A DNA stretch of 64,000 nt, taken from Mesorhizobium sophorae (GTDB lineage: Bacteria > Pseudomonadota > Alphaproteobacteria > Rhizobiales > Rhizobiaceae). A program made the translations under genes and the position numbers. Each line of letters starts with the position of its first letter. Position 1 is the stretch's first letter. A model generated the notes under the pieces. It ran no database searches. It was not told the DNA's origin and was given only the letters and a program-made list of their open reading frames with translations. Location: contig NZ_NNRI01000022.1 in the NCBI RefSeq assembly GCF_002270415.1, positions 62,001 through 126,000 of the forward strand. Direction: 5' to 3'. Of the stretch, positions 54,564 to 62,434 are shown in pieces.

Positions 54564-55402
54564 TCAATCGGCGCGCCTTCCTCGGATGCTGCGCGTTCTG
54601 CCTCGCCGGGAAGGCCCATGGGGACGAACCAAGTTTCATCTGCGCTGTCGAGGACAGCGCAGTTACTGACGCCCTGCAGTTTCGACCGGCGGACGGCAAC
54701 GGCCAAAACCTGACGTTCAAAACGGACCTTGGCCCGCTGGTATTCACCCCCTACGGGACAGCTTTTAAGAGCGACATTTGGCTACCCGAGGACAGTGAGA
54801 CTAAAGACAAGATAACCCTAGGCGTGGCCTTCCTGAACGGTGAGAAACCTCAACACGATATCGTCATCGAATCGGCACGAATGTGGCTCGCCACGCATAT
54901 CGGCACTTTCATAGACTTCGACTTCACGGCCAGTGTGGAGAAGGCGAAGATACGCGTCGAAGTGCTTTCCAATCAGAACTGGTCGGCCATCGGTAGGCGC
55001 GCAATGACCGTCACCACGCGGTATACGATGTGCTTCAGCGACCTACATCCTGCCAGTATCATGCATGAATTCGGTCATTGCCTTGGCTTGCAGCACGAGC
55101 ACAGGTTCCCTCTGTCCACGATCGAATGGGACAAAGACGCTGTTTTCGCAGATATGCATCCAAAGGGCTGGAGTGAAGAAACCATCGAGGAGCAGATACT
55201 TACAAAACTGGACAAAAGCGCTGTTTGCCTAGCAAGCCCCAACTTCGATAAATCGTCCATCATGATGTATCCTATCAAAGACGGGTGGGCTACCATCCTT
55301 AACGATCGAAACCAACGAGTTGCATTTGTGGTCAATCCTTCCACTATTTCAGACGGTGATGTGGCATGCGTGACGGGACTCTACAAACCTCTGTCCATGT
55401 AG
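54560..55402 (+). CDS. Exported metzincin-type zinc metalloprotease
   Basis: A 280-residue protein with a short signal (MINRRAFLGCCAFCLAGKAHG). The zinc site is HEFGHCLGLQHEH (HExxHxxGxxH) at about 172-184, and a methionine turn follows (SSIMMYPI, about 233), as in matrixin/astacin-like peptidases. An N-terminal segment of about 90 residues has no recognised domain. It is translationally coupled to the GH25 gene (ATGA overlap) and its 3' end overlaps the serine-protease gene by 37 bases. Confidence 0.87.
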   Translation: MINRRAFLGCCAFCLAGKAHGDEPSFICAVEDSAVTDALQFRPADGNGQNLTFKTDLGPLVFTPYGTAFKSDIWLPEDSETKDKITLGVAFLNGEKPQHDIVIESARMWLATHIGTFIDFDFTASVEKAKIRVEVLSNQNWSAIGRRAMTVTTRYTMCFSDLHPASIMHEFGHCLGLQHEHRFPLSTIEWDKDAVFADMHPKGWSEETIEEQILTKLDKSAVCLASPNFDKSSIMMYPIKDGWATILNDRNQRVAFVVNPSTISDGDVACVTGLYKPLSM

Positions 55403-56451
55403 GCATTGGACGTTTTCTGGCCTTTGCATATATGTTCCTTTCGTTCGTTGGCCAATGCAACGCACAATCCGTTACCAATATATTCGACGGGGTTGTCTAT
55501 GTTAGGCTGACGACAGCGGATGGCAGGCTGTTCAGGGAAGGCTCCGGCGTCTTGCTTGGCTCGGACGGCTTCATCTTTACGGCAAAGCACCTTTTTGACA
55601 ATTTTGACGCTACCACAGGCAAAGTAAGCGTATCGTTGAGGGGCGTTAAGACTGCTCTGATCCCTGCTTCGCGTTACCCAGCAGATGCTAGCACCACAGA
55701 CATTGCACTCCTCTACGTCAACCAGACCGAGGTCCGTAACGCCGGTATCGGCACATATTTCCGGCTTGGCTGTAATACACCGCCAATCATGGAGTCGATT
55801 ATCGTCGCCGGATTTCCGGCCGGAGATGCCTCGCCGCTGCTGGTTCTGCCCGCTGTCGTCACAACCGACAGCCTCGACAGTTCGTTTCGAGACTACATGA
55901 GGGCTGGTATCGCCCCAGGCATGAGCGGGGGGCCCATTTTCTGGCGGGGGTATCTGATCGGGTTGGTTTATGGCGCCGCCGATAACGTGGAAGCCTTTAC
56001 CCCCATAAACCAGTCCGGAGAGCTGAGGACCGTCGCAAAGGTGGACTGCTATCAGGTGCCGCCGAACGGCCCTGTACAGGTCGCCATCCTCTCTGCGGAT
56101 CCGAAGGGTCCAGTGCCCATCGGCGATGTGCAGAAGCCAGCGCAGGCCCCAGCCAGCGCTAAGCCCCGTGTCTTTGTACAGATCGCGGCAGAGAGCCAGC
56201 GCGCCGATGCCACCAAGCTGATCTCTGGGTTGGTTGACAAGGGGATCAACGCCGCGCGGGGCATTGAAAACGTAGGGAGCAAGGCGCCACTGTCAGGCGA
56301 GATACGCTATTTTTCGGCGGAAGATCGCGCCAACGCCGACAAGATAAAAGCCATACTGGACCAGCTTTCGCCGACAACATTTAGCATTCAACGGGAGAAC
56401 GTTCCCAATTCCCCACAGAATGTTTTCGAGCTTTGGTATCCGCATGGGTAA
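55366..56451 (+). CDS. Exported trypsin-like serine protease
   Basis: A 361-residue protein with a signal sequence (about 1-33: FLAFAYMFLSFVGQCNAQ). The S1-type catalytic triad can be read as His in FTAKHLF, Asp in STTDIALLY and Ser in APGMSGGPIF. The C-terminal 90 residues (after a Pro/Ala linker) form a separate small domain (RVFVQIAAESQRADATKLIS, IRYFSAEDRANADKIKAIL) that resembles SPOR-like or partner-binding domains but is not identified with certainty. The ATG at 55366 lies inside the previous gene, so the two are coupled. It is the last gene of the cassette before the right-hand repeat. Confidence 0.87.
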   Translation: MRDGTLQTSVHVGIGRFLAFAYMFLSFVGQCNAQSVTNIFDGVVYVRLTTADGRLFREGSGVLLGSDGFIFTAKHLFDNFDATTGKVSVSLRGVKTALIPASRYPADASTTDIALLYVNQTEVRNAGIGTYFRLGCNTPPIMESIIVAGFPAGDASPLLVLPAVVTTDSLDSSFRDYMRAGIAPGMSGGPIFWRGYLIGLVYGAADNVEAFTPINQSGELRTVAKVDCYQVPPNGPVQVAILSADPKGPVPIGDVQKPAQAPASAKPRVFVQIAAESQRADATKLISGLVDKGINAARGIENVGSKAPLSGEIRYFSAEDRANADKIKAILDQLSPTTFSIQRENVPNSPQNVFELWYPHG

Positions 56452-56461
56452 CTTGCCATTT

Positions 56462-56667
56462 GCCGCGCGCCTCTCTCCCAACCAAAGCAAACAGGGGCGT
56501 AAAAGGTCGAAGCACCGAAATGCCCGCCAGCGGGACCAAGTCAGTTCGTTGCTGGGGAAAGTTCGAAAGTTCGTGGCCCTGAGACCGGTTTAACAGGGCG
56601 GCCGTAGGAGCATCAGCATAGCGCCGCCGCAGGGGGGATGCGGGACCGACAGCCTCCGGCGAAGGGC
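56462..56667. repeat. Long direct repeat, copy B (right border of exported-protein cassette)
   Basis: Second copy of the repeat at 50793-51050, in the same orientation, with about 60 bases deleted after CCTCTCTCCC and a 9-base local duplication (GTTCGAAAGTTCG). It starts 10 bases after the serine-protease stop codon. Confidence 0.88.
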
Positions 56668-56719
56668 GCCAAAATGAAGATGACGCATCAGAACAGAAAA
56701 ACGGAAAGGCTCGGGCATC

Positions 56720-57001
56720 TCACAAGTTGCTCTTTAGCCACTTGCCCCCGCTCTCGTTGAACCCGTGCCAAGCTCCTTCACCTGAGAGCTTGGCTACTAG
56801 CAGTTCATCATTGTCGTCCACAAACGGAAGCAGGTCATCCCTTATCTCCTTGGCGGAAAGGTCTGTCACAGTGATGAACGTAGAATCCAAGTGAGCCCAA
56901 TAGGTAGGATACTTTTCTTTGATGTGTTTGCGAAGCGCTGCGTCCTTCTTGGAGTAGTTCTCACCCTCGCGGTTCAAATCGTATCCGATCATGTAGCTCA
57001 T
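56720..57001 (-). CDS. Cas2/VapD-fold small protein, 93 aa
   Basis: A 93-residue protein starting MSYMIGYDLNREGENY, with YPTYWAHLDSTFITVTDLSA and ELLVAKLSGEGAWHGFNESG. The pattern (YDL.. at the first strand, then paired helices and strands) is that of the small ferredoxin-like fold shared by Cas2, VapD and the so-called SinR family, widespread in accessory DNA. There is no CRISPR array or cas1 nearby, so a CRISPR role is unlikely. It may be a stand-alone nuclease or toxin. The outer IS element lies 125 bases upstream. Confidence 0.75.
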   Translation of the reverse strand: MSYMIGYDLNREGENYSKKDAALRKHIKEKYPTYWAHLDSTFITVTDLSAKEIRDDLLPFVDDNDELLVAKLSGEGAWHGFNESGGKWLKSNL

Positions 57002-57117
57002 CCGGCACCCTCATCGAGAATAGTCAAACAAGAACCATGAGATCAAACATGGATCACGGTGGCAATAGTCATCTGACATTCATAACGCTCGCCGATTTCG
57101 GGCCTCGCCTCGATCAG

Positions 57118-57126
57118 CGCAGCAAT
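57118..57126. repeat. Left flanking repeat of the outer IS element
   Basis: CGCAGCAAT directly precedes the left inverted end and recurs at 61390-61398 directly after the right end. Eight of the nine bases would be the expected target duplication of an IS66-type element. Confidence 0.88.
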
Positions 57127-58116
57127 GTAACCGGGGCAGATTTCCGGGCGATCAGGCTGGAGCGGCTTGGCTGACGAGATCGGGAAGCGGCAGAACGGCG
57201 GTTTGTGTGGGGATACCAAGGCGGTCGCCGAGGTAGGCGAAGAAGGAGACGCCGAGCTTGGTGCAGGTCTTCATCAGGCCGAGCAGGACATCGCGGGCAT
57301 CTCTGCCTGCGTCACTGACGGTCCCGCCGGAGATCTTGCGTTTGATAACGACGGCGCGAATGTCGTTTTCCGAACCGTTGGTGTGGAGTGGGATCTCGGG
57401 GCGATCGAGAACGCGCAGGAGTTCATGCTTGCGGCGGTGAAGCCGGGTGAGCAGCCTGTCGAGCATGACGTAGCCGGTTCGTCGTTTGAACAGGCGGTCG
57501 AAGCGGGCACGCAAGGCCGCCGCGCGGCGCGGACAAGGTGACCGCTGATAGCTCTTCAGGTCGTGATAGAACCACCAGATCAACTGGCGCATGACGTCAA
57601 CGGCCTGGCGCTGGTCTGGCGTCATCGGCACCAATTTGTGGACGAGCCGCTCGGCGTGGACCCAACACAGAGCATGGTCGGCGATGCGGAACTGGCCGGC
57701 GTCATCGGAGACGATAACGGCGTCGGCAAGAAAGCCATGATGGCGGATCGCCCCCCACATCGCGCCCTCAGTGGCAATCTTGACCGGGTTCGGCTCAACC
57801 GCAAGCTGGTCGAGGCCCAGTGCTGCCAGATGCGCCTGCCAGGCGGCGCTGTCGGCAAACACCTTTTGCGGGAAAGCCGCCAGCCGGTCGATCACCGGAC
57901 CAGCGAGGTTGCGGCCGCGCATATAGGCCAACGCCTCGTCATTGATGACGTAATCGCCGTGCCCGGCGCGCAGCGTTGCCAGGAACGCCCCCCGTGACTT
58001 CGATCGCCCGGTGCGGAACGCGGTGAAGCGGTCATCGCCGATCTGAGCGGTGTAGCCGTCCTGGTTGGCGTGGCGCGCCGACGTATCATCGACCGTGATC
58101 CAGCGCGCCGTGGCAA

Positions 58117-58124
58117 GTCCGGTG
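58117..58124. repeat. Left target-site duplication of the inner IS66 element
   Basis: GTCCGGTG, identical to 60655-60662, flanks the inner element as a perfect 8-bp direct repeat. Confidence 0.95.
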
Positions 58125-58201
58125 GTAAGCGCGTAGGCATCCCCACGTAGCGTGCAGGCGGTTGATCGCTCATTTTCAGCATGAATCATGCGGAGAATCC
58201 T

Positions 58202-58588
58202 GTGAGCGACAGTATGAGCCATCATCGAACATTCGAGATTTTGACGGCGGAGCCTGTGCCGTCCCGACGCAAGCCGCGCCATCGGTCGGAAGACGAGAAG
58301 GCACGGCTTGTCGCCGAAGCGTTCTCGCCAGGGGGCAATGTGTCGGCGGTTGCGCGTTCCGAGGGGCTGGATCCCTCGCAGCTCTATGGGTGGCGCCGCA
58401 AGGCGCTTTCGTCGGGCATGGTTGCGCCACTGACGGAGGCAGCGAGCAAGCCGGCGAAGTTCACGCGCTTTGAAGCGGTGGGCAGCGGCACGGTGGAAAT
58501 CGTCATTGGCGATGCCGTGGTGCGCGCCGGCGGCGATGTTGATTCCGATCGCCTGGCGAGGATCATCCGCGCGGTTCGCAAGGCATGA
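58202..58588 (+). CDS. tnpA: IS66 accessory protein TnpA
   Basis: A 128-residue helix-turn-helix protein (RRKPRHRSEDEKARLVAEAF, GGNVSAVARSEGLDPSQLYGW), the usual first gene of IS66 elements. The GTG at 58202 has GGAG six bases upstream; ATG starts at 58181 and 58214 are also in frame. It overlaps tnpB by four bases. Confidence 0.93.
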   Translation: MSDSMSHHRTFEILTAEPVPSRRKPRHRSEDEKARLVAEAFSPGGNVSAVARSEGLDPSQLYGWRRKALSSGMVAPLTEAASKPAKFTRFEAVGSGTVEIVIGDAVVRAGGDVDSDRLARIIRAVRKA

Positions 58589-58929
58589 TCGCTTCCGGTG
58601 TGGTGGTTTACGTGTCGTGCCAGCCTGTCGACTTCCGCAAGGGCGCGGCATCTTTGATGGCGCTGGTCAGGGACGGCGGCCTGGACCCGTTCTCGGGGGC
58701 GCTTCACGTATTCCGTTCGAAGCGTGCGGACCGGGTTCGCATCGTGTGGTGGGACGGCAGCGGGGTTTGCCTTTATTCGAAAACGTTGGAAGAGCACGGC
58801 TTCTGCTGGTCTGCGATATCGGCCGCGCGCATGCGTCTCGACCACGCCCAGTTGATGGCGCTTCTGGCCGGGCTAGACTGGAAAAAGATCCGTCCGGCCA
58901 GGGTCAGGCGGCCGTTATCGACGGGCTGA
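58585..58929 (+). CDS. tnpB: IS66 accessory protein TnpB (Orf2)
   Basis: A 114-residue protein of the IS66 Orf2 family: VVYVSCQPVDFRKGAASLMALV, GALHVFRSKRADRVRIVWWDG, GVCLYSKTLEEHGF. These are the family's conserved blocks. TnpB is needed for transposition in IS66 elements, though its exact job is unclear. ATGA overlap with tnpA. Confidence 0.95.
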   Translation: MIASGVVVYVSCQPVDFRKGAASLMALVRDGGLDPFSGALHVFRSKRADRVRIVWWDGSGVCLYSKTLEEHGFCWSAISAARMRLDHAQLMALLAGLDWKKIRPARVRRPLSTG

Positions 58930-59005
58930 AACCGGCCTGCGGCAAGATGAATCATGGGGCTGTAACGGTTGGGAAAGCGGCTGTTTTTGTGCTCTGCTGC
59001 TTGCC

Positions 59006-60646
59006 ATGGTTCTACCGGATCTTGCCCTTCCCGACGACGTTGATGCGCTTAAGGCGATGATCCTTTCCATGGCTCGCGAGCAGGCTGCGAGCGAGGCCCG
59101 GATCGCAGTCGCCGAAGCTCGGATCGCAGCATCTGAGGCGGAGGTCGCCCGGCTGAAAGCCGTCGAGAAAAGCGCCAACGAGCGGATTGCCAACCTCACG
59201 TCGATCCTGAAAGTTTTGCAGCGCACGCAACATGGCACGCGTTCCGAGCGGCTACGCCTGGCCATCGACGACGAGCAGGCCTCCTTTGTCTTCGAGGAGG
59301 TCGAGACCGGCCTTTCGGCGATCCGGAGCGAACTTGCTCACGCGGTCGGGGACAAGCCGAAGCGTGCCCCGCGCCCGCGCAAGGGTTTTGCCGCCCACCT
59401 CGAACGCATCGAGGAGGTTATAGAGCCGGAAATCCCGGCCGACTGCGAGGAGTTGGAAAAGGTTCTGATCGGTGAGGATCGCTCTGAGCGGCTGGACGTC
59501 GTGCCGCCGAAGTTCCGGGTCATCGTCACGCGCCGTCCCAAATACGCCTTCCGGGGCCGTGACGGCGTGGTCCAGGCTCTGGCGCCGGCGCACATCGTTG
59601 AAAGCGGCCTGCCGACGGAGCGGTTGCTCGCCTATATCGCTGTCTCGAAATACGCCGATGGCCTCCCGCTTTACCGGCAGGAGGCGATCTATCTGCGCGA
59701 CGGTGTCGAGATCAGCCGGTCGCTGATGGCGCAGTGGATGGGACATCTGGGCTTTGAATTGCAGATGCTCGCCGATTATATCCTGGAGCGTGTGAAGGAG
59801 GGCGAAAGGGTCTTCGCCGACGAGACGACCTTGCCCACCCTTGCCCCTGGGTCCGGGAAAACCACGAAAGCCTGGTTGTGGGCCTACGCGCGTGATGATC
59901 GACCGTTCGGCGGGACCAGCCCACCGATGGTTGCTTATCGCTTTGAAGATAGCAGGGGCGCCGATTGCGTGGCGCGTCACCTCGCTGGATTCGGGGGCAT
60001 CCTGCAAGTGGATGGCTACTCGGCCTATACTAACCTGGTCAAGGCACGGGCCAAAGCCGGCGGCAATGAAACAATACGGCTCGCAGGGTGCTGGGCGCAT
60101 CTGCGGCGCAAGTTTTACGATCTGCACATCAGCGGGATCTCACAGGCCGCGACGGCAACGATCACCGCCATGACCGAATTGTGGAAGGTCGAGGACGAGG
60201 TTCGCGGCAAGGATGCTGGGAGCCGCGCCGCGCTGCGTCAGGAAAAGTCCGCGGCCATTGTCGCGAGCCTCTTCGACCTGTGGGAAAAAGAACTGCACAA
60301 GGTCTCCGGAAAATCCAAGACTGCCGAGGCGATCCGCTACGCGCTCACCCGGCGGGAGGCGCTGGAACGCTTTCTGATGGACGGTCGTATCGAGATCGAC
60401 TCTAATATCGTCGAGCGTGCAATCAGGCCCCAGACAATTACGAGAAAAAATAGTCTCTTCGCTGGAAGCGAGGGCGGTGGACGCACTTGGGCGACCGTCG
60501 CGACACTTCTGCAAACCTGTAAAATGAATGGCGTCGACCCACTCGCCTGGCTCTCCCAGACCTTGACCCGCATCGCTCAGCGCTGGCCCGCAGCCAAAAT
60601 CGAAATGCTCATGCCCTGGAACTTCAAACCAGACGCCGTCAGCTAA
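59006..60646 (+). CDS. tnpC: IS66 transposase TnpC
   Basis: A 546-residue transposase with an N-terminal coiled coil (about 10-70), a zinc-binding-like linker around ADCEELEKVLIGED, and the DDE domain (about 150-500) containing VFADETTLPTLAPG, LQVDGYSAYTNLV, AGCWAHLRRKF and IDSNIVERAIRPQTITRKNSLFAGSEGGG with the last catalytic Glu. The stop lies eight bases before the right terminus of the element. The sequence is full length and appears functional. Confidence 0.96.
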   Translation: MVLPDLALPDDVDALKAMILSMAREQAASEARIAVAEARIAASEAEVARLKAVEKSANERIANLTSILKVLQRTQHGTRSERLRLAIDDEQASFVFEEVETGLSAIRSELAHAVGDKPKRAPRPRKGFAAHLERIEEVIEPEIPADCEELEKVLIGEDRSERLDVVPPKFRVIVTRRPKYAFRGRDGVVQALAPAHIVESGLPTERLLAYIAVSKYADGLPLYRQEAIYLRDGVEISRSLMAQWMGHLGFELQMLADYILERVKEGERVFADETTLPTLAPGSGKTTKAWLWAYARDDRPFGGTSPPMVAYRFEDSRGADCVARHLAGFGGILQVDGYSAYTNLVKARAKAGGNETIRLAGCWAHLRRKFYDLHISGISQAATATITAMTELWKVEDEVRGKDAGSRAALRQEKSAAIVASLFDLWEKELHKVSGKSKTAEAIRYALTRREALERFLMDGRIEIDSNIVERAIRPQTITRKNSLFAGSEGGGRTWATVATLLQTCKMNGVDPLAWLSQTLTRIAQRWPAAKIEMLMPWNFKPDAVS

Positions 60647-60654
60647 CCGCTTAC

Positions 60655-60662
60655 GTCCGGTG
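60655..60662. repeat. Right target-site duplication of the inner IS66 element
   Basis: GTCCGGTG, identical to 58117-58124. Confidence 0.95.
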
Positions 60663-61389
60663 CGCAACACGTCACGATCCTCTGCAACGAAGACCTCGAG
60701 GCCCTCCGAAATCAGCCGCACCACCTGACGCTTCGAGATGTCGACGCCAATGCCCGTCAAGAGTGCGGTTAATCGCTCCGTCGTCACTTGGCCCTGAATA
60801 TGGCAGGCCAGGATGAAGCGGCGCAGGTTCGCGCCCCAGCCGCCGACAATCCCCGACGGCAGTGGCGCCACGATCGTCTCGCCGCTCGGGGTCACCCAGC
60901 GTTCGCGCCGGTAGCGCACCACCTCGGCCGACAACACCAGATCGCGCACCAGGATCGTCTCATACCCCTTGAAGCGGGAGCCCGCAGGGGAGCTCACCGC
61001 AACCGTCACCTCGCGGCTCACACGAGCGCTGTCGCGCTTGGCGCCGCGCCGCCGACGCTTGCCCTTGGCCGCTTTCGCCCCCGTCGCCTTCTCCATCCCC
61101 GACGGTTTGGACGGCTTGATTGGCGGCCGCGGAGGCAGGTCCTTCAGACGCTTAATCTCGTCCTTCAGGCTCTGGTTGTCGGCGCGCAGCGCCTGGTTCT
61201 CCATCTGCAGGCTCTCGACCTGTCCGTGAAGACCCCGCACTTCGCCGAGCAGCGTCCCAACCAGCCCGCGGAGTTCCGCCAGCGACAGGCCTTCAAGCGA
61301 ATCATTCGGCGGCAGAGTCACGCAAAGGGTGAATCACAAACCCGCCCCCCTGCAAACCCCACCTCCGCCCGGAAATCTGCCCCGGTTAC

Positions 61390-61398
61390 CGCAGCAAT
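61390..61398. repeat. Right flanking repeat of the outer IS element
   Basis: CGCAGCAAT, identical to 57118-57126. Confidence 0.88.
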
Positions 61399-61948
61399 GT
61401 CCTAATTGGTACAAATCACTCCGAATTTCCGCAAAACCGCTCGCCGCCAGCCACCGTGCCCGTGCCAAATGCGATGCCCAGGACCGACGTGCCCGTTCCG
61501 GCTCACGCTCGGGATCTAATTTCAGAGTGACGCGCGCTATGTGGCGCCAATCGGCACCCTCAGCCTCCGCCATCAGCAGGACCGCGTACGTCGCGATGTG
61601 CGCCACATCATAGGCCGTGACCTTGGCCACGTCCGGTGCCACATCACAGATCTCGTGTTCTGAGGTGGGAAGCAGTTCATCGAGCCAGGTCTCTGCCTCC
61701 GGCGGAGGCACCTCGATATAGCGGCCAATCGAGGTCAGGTGCGCTGCGATCTTGTCGCGCAGGTGGTCGCGGCTTCCGTAGCGCGCGTCGATGTCGGCGA
61801 GCTTCTTGTACAGCCCTCTACGCTTGCTGCGCGGAACATCGGCATCGCCCATAAAATAGTGACCCCGGCCAAGCGCACAGATGTTGCAGCCGGTCGCGGC
61901 CACCTCCTGGACGAACCCCGGAATGTCCTTTTCTCGCATCTGCTTCAT
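61399..61948 (-). CDS. DUF2285 domain protein, 3' end displaced by the outer IS element
   Basis: About 183 residues are left from ATG 61948 (GAGAGG upstream). The N-terminal half (MKQMREKDIPGFVQEVAATG, RRGLYKKLADIDARYGSRDH) has no named domain; the C-terminal half is DUF2285 (VTAYDVAHIATYAVLLMAEA, LDPEREPERARRSWASHLAR then ARWLAASG). The insertion is near the natural C-terminus, since most homologues end shortly after the ARW block; in the present sequence the frame runs into the IS and stops at 61334. If the IS is removed, the frame ends 16 residues after the joint. The protein may still work. Confidence 0.75.
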
Positions 61949-62266
61949 GTCAAAGCCTCTCAGCACGACCTGCCTACCACAATGGTTCGAACTTTCAACC
62001 CTGCCGTGCACTCGGCGAAGTGCCGTTAGGCTGCCCATTTCGCAGCTATGGACCGGAACGATCCCGCGCATTTCTCCCGCATGTCAATTCTGTGACGCAA
62101 TCGCGTAGTCGGCTTCGCGTGGCGGGCTATGTCCTGTCCCCAGACGTGCGCTGACCTCGCCGCCCAATTCCCGACATTCGGCACGAGCCAATGTCACGCG
62201 GCCCCTTGATGGACGAGCCGATTCATGTTCTTCCTTGGGTGGATCCCGTTCTCGGAAAGAAGCGCG
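61949..62266. other. Intergenic region without recognisable feature
   Basis: Between the divergent DUF2285 gene and the small membrane-protein gene. No hairpin, promoter or reading frame stands out. Confidence 0.45.
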
Positions 62267-62428
62267 ATGGACATCATCCTTTATGTGATCGGCGCAGTCA
62301 TTCTCGCTGCCGCCGGATATACGGGGTTCAAGTATCTGAATAAATCCAAAAGCGTCTCTGCCCGAAACAATTCGATTGCCGCGGGCCGTGACGTGAGTAT
62401 AAAATCGCGGGCTAATGACAAGAAGTAA
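62267..62428 (+). CDS. Small single-span membrane protein, 53 aa
   Basis: A 53-residue protein: one hydrophobic helix at the N-terminus (MDIILYVIGAVILAAAGYTG) and a polar tail (KSVSARNNSIAAGRDVSIKS). GGAAAGAAG lies upstream of the ATG at 62267; the frame stays open from 62225. The tail motif IAAGRDVSI is echoed near the start of the next protein (SIASARDVIITV), six bases downstream, so the two probably belong to one system. No family is recognised. Confidence 0.6.
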   Translation: MDIILYVIGAVILAAAGYTGFKYLNKSKSVSARNNSIAAGRDVSIKSRANDKK

Positions 62429-62434
62429 CTATGA

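Larger units (their letters stand above)
58125..60654 (+). mobile_element. Inner IS66-family element, complete
   Basis: A 2,530-bp element starting GTAAGCGCGTAG and ending with the reverse complement of GTAAGCGGTTAG (about 10 of the first 12 positions match). It is flanked by the 8-bp duplication GTCCGGTG. It carries the three IS66 genes tnpA, tnpB and tnpC on the plus strand. All reading frames are open, so it looks intact and recently active. Confidence 0.96.
57152..61321 (-). pseudogene. IS66-type transposase gene split by the inner element
   Basis: The 5' part (61321-60655) encodes the N-terminal coiled coil, a Lys/Arg-rich segment and the zinc-poor linker up to VAEDRDVLRTG; the 3' part (58116-57152) continues LATARWITVDDTSARH and holds the rest of the DDE domain (HTNGSENDIRAVVIKRKISG). 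Removing 58117-60654 gives one uninterrupted frame of 544 codons. The gene is inactive in this genome unless the inner element leaves precisely. ATG 61321 is the start. Confidence 0.95.
57127..61389 (-). mobile_element. Outer IS66-type element carrying a nested IS66 copy
   Basis: The element begins GTAACCGGGGCAGATT at 57127-57150 and ends with the exact 24-bp reverse complement at 61366-61389. CGCAGCAAT flanks it on both sides. It holds one transposase gene on the minus strand, broken by the inner element. Without the inner element and its 8-bp duplication it would be 1,725 bp long. The terminal GTAA is typical of the IS66 family. It has inserted near the 3' end of a DUF2285 gene. Confidence 0.95.

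Noticed and set aside
56720..57001. CRISPR-Cas locus suggested by the Cas2-like protein
   Set aside because: No repeat-spacer array and no cas1 or effector gene nearby; the fold is shared with VapD and other stand-alone proteins.
57152..58651. A 499-residue minus-strand protein reading across the left end of the inner IS66 element
   Set aside because: The first 170 or so codons are antisense to tnpA/tnpB; only the part below 58124 is true transposase sequence.
60140..61321. A 393-residue minus-strand transposase as an intact gene
   Set aside because: Residues after DVLRTG are antisense to tnpC; the real gene continues on the other side of the inner element.
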